Source: Salvia splendens (lineage: Eukaryota > Streptophyta > Magnoliopsida > Lamiales > Lamiaceae). From it: 64,000 nucleotides of DNA. How positions within the stretch are numbered: position 1 is the first letter of the stretch; the number at the start of each line of letters is the position of its first letter. A model generated the notes under the pieces. It saw only the letters and a program-made list of their open reading frames with translations. It was not told the DNA's origin and made no database searches. The translations under genes and the position numbers were made by a program. Positions 46,027 through 57,480 of this stretch are shown piece after piece. Location: assembly GCF_004379255.2 (NCBI RefSeq), contig NC_056049.1, positions 22,614,063-22,678,062 on the forward strand. Reading direction: 5' to 3'.

Positions 46027-48760
46027 TGTCACGCCTACCTTTTCTAAGGATAGAAAACACGGTTGATCGTGACTAGGGGAGGATTAAAGAAGCGGGGAAG
46101 AAAGAAGAAAACAACACAACGCTCGATCATAGCTCGAAGCAAATGGGAATAGCTTGAATAAAATTCAGAGTATCATCTCAACAATTGACAACATCAAAGG
46201 GATTATATCTCAACAATACATAAACTCAAAAGAAACAACATTCAGCGGAAGCATTCGAGAGAAGAATAATATTATGTATGAAGACACACTATATTCGGAA
46301 CATTTAAAAGCAAACACAAATCTTCACCAGCTCTGCTCAACACCCACCGCGCTCGTCACAACTCAACCTGCACATTTTTAAAAGAAATACATGGCTGAGT
46401 ACTTGATGCACTCAGTGGGCTCATGCTGAAAACATTTTCAATAAAAAATATTTATCATGCCATTAACGAGTGACCTTAGGGTTTTAACTTTAAAAGAGCC
46501 CGAGTCACTAAAACATTTCACTAACATCATCATCGCCATCATCCTCAACATCATCAACCTCACCATACCATATCTGAACATACATGACAAGGAATGTGAC
46601 CACATTCCAAGCCACTAGACCGGCCAACTCAAAAAGATAGCGCACGATCGACGGGATGTACACTAGCCTGAGTAGAGACTCACTCCGTAGTCAGACCCGA
46701 ATTCGATTAACCATACATGACAAAATCCACTTCAAATAGGTCATATAGCAACACAAAAATATGGCATGACAAACATATTTCCCATCATTTGAAAAATAAA
46801 TATACTTAGGACATAGTCCTTATTTAAAAAGAAAGCCAACCTCATCGGCTTATCTCCTCAAATCAACTTCCTGTTCCGACCTCAAAAGACATGCACAAAT
46901 TTCACGCTTTTCAAAAGAACATGATATGCTAAAAATTAGACTTTACTAAAAGAAAACATATTTAAAATTATACTATATGGTGTTCATTTTATCCTCGCTC
47001 TTCCTTAGCATAAATTTACAAAGCTCTCTTATCTTAACTAAAACGGAAAATTTGTTTAATTTCGTTAAGCAGCCCAACGATCAAACAATCTGCCCAACTC
47101 ACTTTAAGAACTAAGCTCGCTGTCCCAAAAGCTAAACTAGATCATCAATATATATATTAAATCCTTAGCCCAATAAAACTATACCAGCTCAACACTTTAA
47201 TTAAAAATAGACTAACAAAATAGATATTCTCAAAAAAAAAAAATAGATATTCTCATCAAACTGGCTCAAAATCTAAAAGAGAACTCACGTACAGCTTGCT
47301 GCTTCTTTCTCCTCCGTCTCGGCACTCCTTCCATCGCTCTCCCTCTCCACTCTAATTCTACCAGACTCCTTCCATCGCTCTCCCTCTCCACTCTAATTCT
47401 ATCTCAAAACTCCTCTCCGGGCAAAACTCGGCCCCGCCGCTGCCACCCGTTCTTCGCTAATTCCAACGTGAACTCCTGTCCGCTCTCTCCATCTTTATCT
47501 CAAATTGAAACCCCAACATGAAACAGTCAAACAACTCTAGCAATTTTTTTCCCTTTCTCTTCTCCTTTTCACGGCGGAGATTTAACGCCGTCTACAAATT
47601 CTCGAACTCATCTCTGCCTTCATTCTCTCTGCACATTGCAGCGCCACCGTGAGTCATGGCTGCTGTTGCCGACAGCCCGTCGCCACTGCTGGGATTGCCG
47701 CCGCTGCTGCTGCTGTACATCTCCCGAGCAGCCGTTGCTCGGCTTCTCCAGCCTCGGCTGTTCACGGCAAGCGCCGCTGCTGTTCGGATCGCGATGCAAA
47801 ACTGCAGCCGCCGCCGTCGTTGTCCCGAACCGCCGCAGCCAGATCAGCCCAAAATAATCCTCTTATCTTTTTCATCATCCGTCAATGTCCATCTCAATTC
47901 AAGTCATTGCACATATCAGCCAGATTTGAAGAGGAGTACAGCTTTAGTGTCCAATAGAAGTAGACAAAGTGATACGTCTCATGAGTTACATAGGAAACCG
48001 AAATTCTTGCCAACAATGCAATGCCAAGTTGGGCCGTATTTTTTGTCGAATGTCTTCTTTATGTGCTCTGCCACATCCTTCTCTACACTAAACTTCTCAA
48101 ACGCGCCAATTGCAATATCAATAGCTTCTTTCTGGATGTCCTCCTTCATGTCTGCGCTCTTAATGATGACTTTCTTGCTAGGATTCGATCCGATTGAGGA
48201 CTTCCGATCCTCGACGGAGGGCGACGCCGCTCCAGTGCCGTGTCTTCGCTCATTTTTGCAGTGTGACTTCACTCCCTCTCCTCAATTGATGATGAAAAAT
48301 TCAATCTTTAATTTCAATCGTCAGAGAGAAAGTGTGTGGTGTCTGATTTGTAGAAAGCTGGATTTCTCAATCGGGTTGACGAGGATTTCTTGAAACTGAA
48401 AGAACGTGGAGAGAGGTCATGTGATTGAGGAAGATATGTATATCATATACAATCTGGATTATGTTCCATATATTTAGAGGGTGCAGATTTTGTGTAAGCG
48501 GATTTGTGAAACAAACTCATGACAAAATTAGGGAATTACTTGGGCTGATTTGCAAAAAAAAAATAATGAAGTTGAATTAGGGCCAAAAGAACAAATGAGC
48601 TTCCTCAAGAAAAATTAGTTGCACTTGTAAAAGAATAAATTTAATAGGTCAAAATATGTATATTTTTTCCCAATAAGGAAACAAAGGTGAAAATTTATCA
48701 CGTGTACAAACGACGTCCTTTCAAGAATAAATAAAAAGGTAGAAAAAGTCGGGTATTACA
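46027..48760. mobile_element. Solo-LTR-like insertion (2734 bp) in the dioxygenase exon
   Basis: It begins TGTCACGCCTACC and ends GTCGGGTATTACA, so it has the TG...CA ends of an LTR. A 5-bp duplication AAAGC lies at 46022-46026 and 48761-48765. TGTCACGCC starts and GGGTATTACA ends resemble long LTRs of plant Ty3/gypsy (Tekay/Del-like) elements, from memory. No gag, pol or second LTR was found, so I read it as a solo LTR left by recombination. It carries a dynein light chain copy on the minus strand and a 47-bp duplicated CT-rich stretch (ACTCCTTCCATCGCTCTCCC) near 47324-47400. Confidence 0.75.
47916..48272 (-). pseudogene. Intronless dynein light chain (LC8-type) copy
   Basis: The frame from 48272 encodes a Ser/Lys-rich N terminus, then the LC8 core: [58 protein letters not shown]. 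After GKNFG a one-base insertion breaks the frame (stop at 47979), but YVTHET, HFVYFY and the tail AVLLFKSG followed by TGA (47918-47916) continue in other frames, with one further base missing. LC8 proteins are small dimeric hub proteins that bind short peptide motifs. The copy lacks introns and sits inside the LTR-like element, so it is probably a captured retrocopy, now inactive. Confidence 0.88.
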
Positions 48761-50213
48761 AAAGCAGCATAACTCAAGTTCCTAAAATCTTCAAACCCCC
48801 CAATTGATCCACAACAAACACTCAACACCTCAGCCAACGCGCAATTGGAGATCCCATTGCTCGACCTAGAAGGTGTCGGCGACGATCCGATCAAGCGCAA
48901 TGCCGTCGTAGTTAACCTTAACTCAAAGCCTAATATAAAAGGCCCCTCCCCAATCTTATCAAAATTACAACTTCAACCATGTTTATGTAACCCACCAATT
49001 TGTCAAGTTAAGGCATGTTATTTAATATACTATATAAATTTAGATAATTTCTTTTCTATCAAACAACAACGAAAAAAAATCATATTTTTGCTTATCTTGA
49101 CATGAAGCACGTATTTCTTATCTTGTTTTACATATCTTCTCATATCCCATCTTTTTTATCAAAGAGTCTAAGAATTGGAAGAGGGCTTTATGGTAGAAAT
49201 GAAAATAGTGAAGTGAGACTATGAATATTTGAGGGGAAGCATAATATAATAAAACCATATATGATCATGTATTGTGTTTAATAGTTGCGTGTGGATTTCT
49301 GTAGTGATATAATGATTGAATACACAAAACAAGTTATGAAGCTAGGAAGAAGTTTGTTTCAAATATTATCCGAGGCACTCGGTCTCGAGGCCAATCATCT
49401 CGTAGACACGAAATGCGCGGATGGGGTAGGTATGTTGTTGCATTACTACCCGGAATGCCCTCAAACAGAGCTAACTCTAGGTGTGAGCAAGCACGCTGAC
49501 AACGACTTCCTAACAGTGCGGCTGACTGACCAAGTACGAGGCCAGCAAGTCCTGTACCAGAACCAGTGGGTTGATGTGCCCTTTGTGCCGGGAGCTCTGG
49601 TGGTAATTATTGGTGATCTTCTTCAGGTAATTAAGTTAGCCATTTTTTCTTCTCCACAATGCTTGTATGTTGGAGTTATTTATATTTTGTTGGTTGGTGC
49701 AGCTTGTAACAAATGACAGGTTTGTTAGTACTGAGCACAGAGTAGTAGTGAATAGCTCGTGCTCGAGAGTTTCAGCCGCGTGTTTCTTAAGATACAATGC
49801 TATTAGGTCCACGCAGCTGTGCACGCCGATTGAAGGGCTGGTGTCTGAAGATAATCCACCTAGATATAGAGCAACTACTCTAGAGGAGTATGTTACCCAC
49901 TACAACTCCAAGGGACTATATGGAACTTCTGCTTTGTCACATTTTCGTCTTTGAACTTGATTTATTGTATGAGTGACTCTTAGGTATCGTTCAATTGCTA
50001 TGATATATTATCATATGATTATATGTTTACGAATAAGTTGTGAGATTATTTTAGTTGGGAGGAAGTGACTATGACTCAGTATCATATAATTATGAGATCC
50101 AATCTCATGAACCAAACATAATACATGTTCAATAATGAGATATATTTTCTTCTCCATAATGTATGGAAGTAATATGTAATGGTGCATCGTATTATTTTTG
50201 TTGGTTGTTGCAG

Positions 50214-50426
50214 CTTGTATCAAATGACAGGTTTGTTAGTGCTGAGCATAGAGTATTAGTGAATAGCTGGAGCTCGAGAGTTTCAATCGCGTGTTTCTTT
50301 AGAGATGGAACTATTAGGTCCACGAAGCTCTACTGTCCGATTGAAGAGCTAGTATCGGAAGGTAACCCGACGAGATATAGGGCAACTACTTTGGAAGAGT
50401 ATATCACCCATGAACACTCCATATAA
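50214..50426 (+). pseudogene. Orphan third exon of a dioxygenase
   Basis: After a TTGCAG acceptor, the frame matches exon 3 of the cluster (LVSNDRFVSAEHRVLVNSW, RVSIACFF, PIEELVSEG). It ends TAA at 50424-50426 after EYITHEHSI, lacking the usual last 13 or so codons. No exons 1 or 2 lie between it and the exon 3 ending at 49954. It is a leftover of a tandem duplication or unequal crossover and might serve as an alternative terminal exon for the copy upstream. Confidence 0.88.
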
Positions 50427-50429
50427 TTC

Positions 50430-51160
50430 GATGAATTTGGATGTTCAATTGGATAATTATGAACACAGGTCAATATTCGATGACTATAACGTGAACGAGA
50501 TGGAACCAATCGTCGAGATGCAATAAACCCCTCATCGAAAGGGCGGGAAAGATTTCTTCCACTCAGAAGGAAGGTAACAAGAAGTATTAATTGGAGGAAA
50601 CGATGTTATTGGCGCACATTTTTGTGGACGTAGCAAGAAACTTGCTTATTAGCAATGAACAAAGGGGATCTAGAATAGAATCTAAGAAATATATGACAAA
50701 CTAAAATGGAATACGACTAAATTACCTTGGAAGGAAGGAGTATATATCACTATAATAGCCAATGTTAGTATTCTAAATCACCAAAAAATATGCTCATTCC
50801 GTCCCAAGATAGTTAGGGCATTTCTTTTGGATACATTTGGGACAATCTAAAAAGAAATACTACTTAACTATCTCAGAACGGATGAAGTATTTTTGAGTAA
50901 CATTTTGAAAATCTAGCTCTTACTCACATTTATTTCTCATCCTCCCTTGACATGGGCCACATAGCTGCCAAGATGAAGACGAAAGAGATTGCTTCGCCGG
51001 TCAAGCAATATTGCTGTAATCATCCAATGCTAATTACCACATAATCACCCCTTTATCTTGACTAAATACACTCACAATTCAACTACCATAGCTTCTTCAC
51101 CTAAATAAATTCAAATGCTACCATCCCCCCATATCCCGAGGAATCAATTTCCAATCAAAC
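50430..51160 (+). other. Spacer and promoter of the second intact dioxygenase
   Basis: The start (GGATGTTCAATTGGATAATT at about 50440) matches the sequence just before the 56-bp array at about 42727. A small MITE follows at 50791-50887, then a single promoter unit at about 51027-51080 and a TAAATAAATT box near 51104 in the same position as in the split copy. Confidence 0.6.
50791..50887. mobile_element. Short Stowaway MITE
   Basis: The arms CATTCCGTCCCAAGATAGTT and, from the right, CTTCATCCGTTCTGAGATAG form a hairpin of 97 bp with TA on both sides (50789-50790 and 50888-50889). Confidence 0.75.
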
Positions 51161-52576
51161 ATGGCCACCCCAAACCTCTACAGCAGGGAAACCGAAGTAA
51201 AAGCCTTCGATGATACCAAAACCGGCGTTAAAGGTTTAGTCCAAAGCGGCATTACTCAAGTTCCTAAATTCTTCATAAACCTCCAAATTGATCCACAACA
51301 ATCACTCATCAACTCACACAACGCCCAATTCGAGTTCCCATTGATTGACCTAGAAGGCGTCGGCGACGATCCGATCAAGCGCGAGGCCGTCGTCGACGCC
51401 GTTCGCGAAGCTTCCGGGACTTGGGGATTCTTCCAAGTGATCAACCACGGGATTTCGGAGGCTGTATTGGAGGATATGATCGATGGAGTGCGCCGTTTCT
51501 TCGGTCAAGACGATGAAGAGAAGAAGAAGTGGTATACTAGGGATTTGAAATCAAGGGTTGTTTACAACAGCAATTTCGATTTGTATAGCGCGCCGTCGGC
51601 TAATTGGAGAGACACTGTTTACTGTGAAATGGCTCTGGATCTTCCTCAACCCGAGGAATTGCCCGCTGTTTGCAGGTAATTTGGCCATTGATAGTTGCAG
51701 ACTTTCTATAATTTGTTTAATTTAACGGTGGTGGTGATGATTGTTGATGAAATTCAGTGTTATTTGTAGTCTATTTTGAGAATAATTTATGGTGTTAGGA
51801 TGGCTTTTTGGTGTTTCAATTGTATAGTTTTGATGTGAATCTGAAACAATGACATATTTTTAGGGAAATGAATTGGAAATTTATATCAAGCTAGATATTG
51901 TGTTGAATAGTTTTGTGTGGATTTCTGCAGTGATATAATGATTGAATACACAAAACAAGTTCTGAAGCTAGGAAGAAGTATGTTTCAACTACTATCTGAG
52001 GCACTCGGTCTCAAGGCCGATCACCTCGTTGACATGAAATGTGCAGATGGGATCGCTATGTTGCTGCATTACTATCCGGAATGCCCTCAGCCGGAGCTAA
52101 CTCTAGGCACGAGCAAGCATGCTGACAGCGACTTCCTAACGGTGATGCTGACTGACCAAGTAGGAGGCCTGCAAGTCCTGTACCAGAACCAGTGGGTTGA
52201 TGTACCCTTTGTGGTAGGAGCTCTTGTGGTAAATATTGGTGATCTTCTTCAGGTAATTAGGTTAACCATTTTTTCTTCTCCACAATGCTTATATGTAGAG
52301 TTATTTATATTTTGTTGGTTGGTGCAGCTTGTATCAAATGATAGGTTTGTTAGTGCTGAGCACAGAGTATTAGTAAATAGCTCGAGCTCGAGAGTTTCAG
52401 TCGCGTGTTTCTTCAGAGACCCTATCTGGTCCATGGAGCTCTACAGGCCGATTGAAGAGCTCGTATCGGAAGATAACCCGACGAGGTATAGGGCAACTAC
52501 TTTGGCAGAGTATATCACCCACGTACACTCCAAGGGGCTGGATGGAACTTCTGCTTTGTCACATTTTCAAGTTTGA
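51161..52576 (+). CDS. 2-oxoglutarate/Fe(II)-dependent dioxygenase, ACC oxidase homolog 1-like (361 aa)
   Basis: The exons are 51161-51675, 51931-52252 and 52328-52576 (1086 nt). The layout equals the gene at 43255: DIOX_N with FPLIDLEGV and WGFFQVINHGISE, the iron triad in KHADSDFLTV and SAEHRV, and the 2-oxoglutarate Arg/Ser in SRVSVACFF. It lacks one codon in the loop after FFRD (FFRDPIWSMELYRP) and has TDQVGGLQV where the others have TDQVRGLQV. Both changes are near the C-terminal face and could tune the substrate pocket; that is inference. The start follows the conserved CAATTTCCAATCAAACATGG leader. It looks intact and is probably expressed from a compact promoter with a single copy of the unit amplified upstream of 43255. 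Confidence 0.93.
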
Positions 52577-53090
52577 GAAGGTAGAAATATGATGAAGATG
52601 ATGTAGAGTTCATTTTTATCCATGGTTTGGATAGGCTGGATTGCTTGGACAAAAAAGCAGAAACTCTTGGGTGATGCCAATTTAAGATAATGGGTTTACT
52701 TTGAGAATCCATCGCCGACCACCAGCACAATGTCTATGCCTTGGCCCTCGGCAATACCACGATGAAGCCTCCCAATTCGGTTGGGCTAGAGTGGTCAATG
52801 GTTGAATCGTTTTGTGTTGTTATCGTGTGGTTGTCATGCCGGGTTTGCATCGTTATATCGTGTCATTGTTATGTCTTGTCAAGTCTGTATCTTTATCGTG
52901 TTGTATCTACTCAAATAGAATCGTATAGTAAACAAATTTGTATCATGTTTGTGTTTGAATTTTGCAGGCCAAGTTCGTGTTCGAGTTGAGAGTTTTCTTA
53001 ACATATCGTAACCGGGCTTGACATTAATGACTTATATCGGTCCGATAATAGTTCGACTTGACGAGTTGTCAATTGAAAAAAAAAAACTAA
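52577..53090. other. 3' flank of the second intact dioxygenase
   Basis: This is non-coding sequence with a TCGTGTTGT/TATCGTGT-rich patch (52800-52930) reminiscent of degraded LTR or MITE tails. Nothing firm was recognised. Confidence 0.4.
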
Positions 53091-53570
53091 GAGCATCCAC
53101 AACCATAATCCTTAAATCATTCCTTCACTGCACTATTCATTCCCATGACACTTTTTACCTCATTTCTAACTCAAGAAACAACACTCACAATCCATCACTC
53201 CGTCCACTTAACTATTCATGGGTTTTACTATTTTTTTCAATTTCTAATATTTGTACCAAAATTCACATTTTCATCTATAAATACCCCCACTTCCACACCA
53301 AATATTTCACACCACATACACAATTCTCATCTAAATTCTCTCATCTTCTCTTATCAATTCTCAATCTTTCACTCTTACTTACAAAAAAAAATGTCCGGCT
53401 CCGGCGATCACCCCTCTGACTCCCGCGGTTGGAACCACGAATGGTTCGGTTCACAACCATTTCCTAGTCCGAAAACGCAATTTTCGGCCCCTCTTCAAAC
53501 CCAAGGTTCTCAAGTTCCGGGTGGCTACCGGCCTTACCCGGTGGATGACCAAGATGCCCGCGATGGAAAG
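53091..53570 (+). mobile_element. 5' fragment of a third Harbinger element with ORF1 start
   Basis: It begins GAGCATCCACAACCATAATC after a TAA, the same terminal core as the other two Harbinger elements. A CT-rich leader leads to ATG 53391 and MSGSGDHPSDSRGWNHEW..., typical of Harbinger ORF1 N termini, with a TATAAATA-like box near 53276. Similarity stops near 53570, where MULE-derived sequence of opposite sense begins. The rest of the element is missing. Confidence 0.75.
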
Positions 53571-53579
53571 ATATCATTG

Positions 53580-55135
53580 TCCACCCCGTATGTCCGGCTG
53601 TGGCTGACAACCACCGTCCATTACCGGTCGGTACACGTCTTCATCAGCAAATGCTCCTGCCCTGTCTGAATCTGGTTGGTGAACTACAGATTCAGACTCA
53701 GTTGCAGGTTCATCGGCACTTGGACCAATCGGAATGAAATGGTCCACATATGAAGGTCTAGCTACATCCAGCAATACACAAAATCACAAATGAGGGACTA
53801 CATCACAAATGAGGGACTAAATCACAAATGAGATACACCAAATGTACACATATGAGATACACAAAATGTATACAAAATCACAAATGCGGTACTAAATCAA
53901 TTGTGTAAATCACAACTCATTACCTCTGGTACGTGTGCATGGGAGTCTCCACCTCCAACTTCTCCAAAACATCCTCCTCCAACTTCTATTGTACATTCAA
54001 CGTCGGGTGCTGCTACTGATCCTTCTCCAATCTCAGAGACCGGGGCTTCGGTTGGTACTGATTCGGATGATACCGCTTCAAATGCATTCACCAAATTTTG
54101 ACTAGCTACCTCTGTGTCCCTCTTCCTCTTAGCACGATCATCGTCTAAACTCTTCGTAAGATATTCCTCGAACTCTATATCCCTATCATACCAGCCAATC
54201 ATTAAAGGCTTATTCCGGTGCCCTTGAAACTGACCCCGCTGCCTCCTCATCGGTCTAGGCTTTTGCTTTGGCACAGTCGGTTCGGTTTCTTCAATCTCTT
54301 CAATAATGACTTCTGGGGGTTTAGACACCCTGAATCTGAGAAGCTCTTGCGCTTCATCCTTCATTTTCATCAATATAGCGTCAGCCCGGGTTATCTCCAC
54401 AACATAGATGTGAACTAACTTTGTCGTAGTAGACGCCACTTTGAGGAAATCATTCAGATGTGTATCCTCAACAATGGGCAACAACGAGCCGCCGATTAAA
54501 ACCTCCGCGCACTCATGATTGTACTTTGGATCACAATAATAGAACTCACATATCATTTCCTATCATACTTCAACTTTAACACCATGCTCGATAGGTCTAT
54601 GAGCACGAAATGGTTTATGTTACAAAAGTCGAAGTATGTCAAATACCCACCAACATACTTTTTCTCATCATTGGTATTGAAGAATGAACCGCCATGATGG
54701 AAAGCAACTGAAAACTTTCCAGGTGCATCCCCTGTTAAGGAGAGCAATAATCGGACCGTTAAAAATCAAACCAAAACAGTCAAGAAAATTCACAACCAAA
54801 AATCAATTTCTGGCGCCCTGAATCACAAACTGAGGATTAAAAATCAATTTTCGGAGAAACAAAAATATATTCACAAAAAAAATCAATTCCGTAAACCCTA
54901 AATCACAAACCGAGGATTATAACTTACTGTATTCATCTTCTGGGACGAAAAAATCAAGATCAGGATCACGGATATCCCATGTTTCTTCTTCCACATCTAT
55001 GACCACCGGTGCATGTCTCGGTGGTGGTCGCCAGTGTGGTGGCGATGGCGGGGGTGTGGGTTCCCTGTTACGGCGAGACGAATTCCGTGACGACGAACCG
55101 CCTGATGATCCAGCGCGCTTCCGTTTAGGCGCCAT
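53580..55135 (-). pseudogene. MULE-associated PB1-like domain protein relic
   Basis: Exon 1 (55135-54928) encodes a basic, Ser-rich start (MAPKRKRAGSSGG), a Pro-rich stretch and an acidic end. Exon 2 opens at 54731 with a PB1-like fold segment (FSVAFHHGGSFFN, KYVGGYLTYFDFC, HFVLIDLSSMV). A one-base loss near 54560 shifts the frame, after which MICEFYYCDPKYN, a long acidic/basic linker and a low-complexity tail run to a donor at 53924. A further coding-like piece (YVDHFIPIGPSADEPATESE) lies at about 53763-53580. Such PB1-like N-terminal regions precede MuDR-type transposases in plants. No transposase catalytic core follows, because the sequence is cut by Harbinger DNA near 53570. Confidence 0.75.
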
Positions 55136-55299
55136 TCATGCAAGATAGTTTTTCACAGAGGGGGCAGAGAGAATGAAGAGTGAGCACAATGTTTTGCGAT
55201 TTTTAGGCGGGGTGGGAGAGTGAACTCCTTTTTTGCAAAAATTTTAGGCGGGGTGGGAATGAAGGCCGAAACTAAGGCTTGTGAAATTTTTGAAACTTA

Positions 55300-55858
55300 T
55301 TTCATAAATCACATCCGGAGTCCTGTGTACGTGGCCTGTGCGTGTGGTCAATCTGGTTATGAACCGCCGCTGACGCGCCCATCATAACTGACGGTTGATA
55401 CACTCCCATCAAATCACGCCAGGGTTGCAGGCAGCAGCTGCAGAGCACAGGCTGCAACTGCAGAATATCATGTGGTATGACCATAATGCCCTTTTAGGGC
55501 TGAATGGTCTTTTAGTCCGAAAAAACCTGATATGTGATTATGTTAAACGCCAGAGACTTGTGGCGATATTTTTAAACGTCAGGGGCCTGGAGTGAAACAA
55601 ATGGAAACGTCAGCAGGGGCGTACCCATGTATAAAATGGGTGGGGCTAAAGCCCTCAATAAAATTATAATTTAAGTATTTTTCTTTTTAAAATTTTATAA
55701 TTTATCTAAATTTAAGGCAAATTATTATTTAAAAGCCCTTATAAATAATCTGAAACTCTAAAAAATATACTTTAAAATAAAATTTAGAAGTCACAGCCCT
55801 TATCGTTATTTATTTCTGCGTCCGCCCTTGAACGTCAGGGATGGTTTATGTAGTTCAC
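55300..55858. mobile_element. Terminal region of the MULE, carrying a hAT MITE
   Basis: Words such as AACGCCAGAGACTTGTGGCG, TTTAAACGTCAGGGGCCTGG and GTCAGGGATGGTTTATGTAG are typical of long plant MULE termini as I remember them. The hAT MITE at 55614-55830 splits it. The opposite terminus was not found, since the left half of the element is missing. Confidence 0.5.
55614..55830. mobile_element. hAT-type MITE (217 bp)
   Basis: The ends are CAGGGGCGTACCCATG and, from the right, CAAGGGCGGACGCAG. A perfect 8-bp duplication AACGTCAG lies at 55606-55613 and 55831-55838. AT-rich interior, no coding content. Confidence 0.9.
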
Positions 55859-57180
55859 TCTTGTTCTACTGATATTTGGATATTTGTTCTTTAAAAAATA
55901 TTAACTTTTTGTTAACTTAATTTTATTCAATTTCGCTCTCTGAAAACCATATTGACTCATGACGTTTTAGAATGACCTTTTTGATTTTATGAATTATTGG
56001 ATCCCAAAAAAATAATTTTAAATAATAAAAGTATAAGATTAAATTTTGGATGTGTGTGTGTAATTGTTTATATCTTTATATGTCGTAATGCCAAATCATA
56101 TGCAAAATTTCAATAAAATGACAAGGAAGGTTAATTACATAAAAATTAAAAGGTACTCGATTTGGCCACATACAACATAATGATTAATAAGTAGTAATTA
56201 ATAATTCCTAGCTAAAATAGTTTTGAACGATAACGGTAGTGGCAAGTTTTACTTCCACTAATGTTGTTGCAGTTAGAGAGATCCAATGATTTAAGAAATG
56301 ACAACCGATGTAACTATCGCTCATTAATTATTTATTTAAACTTCTTCTCAAGTTTATGATGAACACTAAATTTCATTTGTAAATTTAAATATTAATCAGA
56401 GGAATATTTATTTATAGACGAATGAATATAAATTTAAAGGTCACACCACAATATACTTGAAGCCGAGATCTTTGGCTAAGAAATTATCACTCTATTACTT
56501 GGTCGACTCACACACATGCTGGATGAATGTTTTTTGTTTATGGTTAAAAGAGACTATATGCAAATTATTGTCGGCATGGGTTAGCCTATGAAAAATCTTT
56601 CATATGGTAATAAAATTTAATCACAAAATCATATACATTGGTGCATGTTGCCGGATGGTGACGTAAATGTGATGATGGGGATGCCTGATGGATATTTATG
56701 CAATTATTTTTTTATTTTTTCACTTATAAATTCTTATTTTCATTGACTTATTGAAAATATGTAATCAGTATGTGAAAATTGTATGGCCCGCCATAGCACG
56801 GGTGTTGATACTAGCATAATCAAATTTAATCTCAATTAATTGCTAATAATTCTATTTTAGTCTGTCGCGATAGGTCCTAATTTACTTATTTTAATCCGTT
56901 TGCGATTAGGTGTCTCTATTCACTTTTATTATAAATGACAGGTAGTCCTCATATTCCATTAACTCATTTCACTCATATTTTATTATAAAATTAATATTAG
57001 TATATAAAAATAAGTTTTACATTCCACTATTTTTTATCCACCCACTTTACTTTATTTCTTAAAATTCTTGTCAAACTCAAATAAGACTCCTAATATAGGA
57101 CAAATTATTTTGTGGACACATGTCATTCTAATGTTTAAGGAGTAGTATACCTATTTATTCATCATCGAGATCATATTTTC
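55859..57180. other. AT-rich intergenic stretch, nothing recognised
   Basis: About 1.3 kb without coding resemblance. A TAGTCTGTCGCGATAGG patch near 56858 and an ATTAGTCCTATTTTAG-like context may be MITE debris, but I cannot define ends. Confidence 0.4.
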
Positions 57181-57189
57181 AAAACATTG

Positions 57190-57480
57190 TTGGACATAAA
57201 ATATCTTCATCCATGACTACCATTCCGGCAATTCTAGATTAAGGAAGAAGAATTAATTTCATTTATGTAATTTGTTAATATTTGACACATCATTTCATTT
57301 CTATACTTTTCTAAAATAATTCATTATGTCAAAACTAATTCATGTCTTTTGGCTTATCATACCGACACAATGAAAGAAGAATTGATTTCATTTACGTAAT
57401 TTGTTAATATTTGACACATCATTTCATTTCTAGACTTTTCCAAAATAATTGATTATGTCAAGACATATTCATCTCTTTTT
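57190..57480. repeat. Tandem pair (129-bp period), also related to 60110-60225
   Basis: The block GAAGAATTAATTTCATTTA..GTAATTTGTTAATATTTGAC at 57247 recurs at 57376 with few changes. The left part, from GGACATAAAATATCTTC through GGCAATTCTAGATTAAGGAA, is matched again at about 60124-60225 upstream of the third dioxygenase gene. Confidence 0.85.

Larger units (their letters stand above)
45940..49954 (+). pseudogene. Dioxygenase copy split by a 2.7-kb insertion and internally deleted
   Basis: Exon 1 starts at ATG 45940 (MASSICNTRETQVKAFDATK) and is cut at 46026 by the element at 46027-48760. It resumes at 48766 (SITQVPKIF), with small deletions and a TGA near 48806, and ends near 48908 in KRNAVV, losing the last 80 or so codons including the NHGIP region. 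Exon 2 (49305-49626) and exon 3 (49703-49954, ending in TGA) remain open: the iron ligands in KHADNDFLTV and STEHRV and the RVSAACF motif are kept. Lengths of exons 2 and 3 (322 and 252 nt) equal those of the intact genes. No normal protein can be made. Confidence 0.92.

Noticed and set aside
47649..48393. Overlapping plus-strand frames as a novel 245-aa protein
   Set aside because: The second half is antisense to the dynein light chain copy and the first is a CTG/CCG-rich low-complexity stretch within the LTR-like element.
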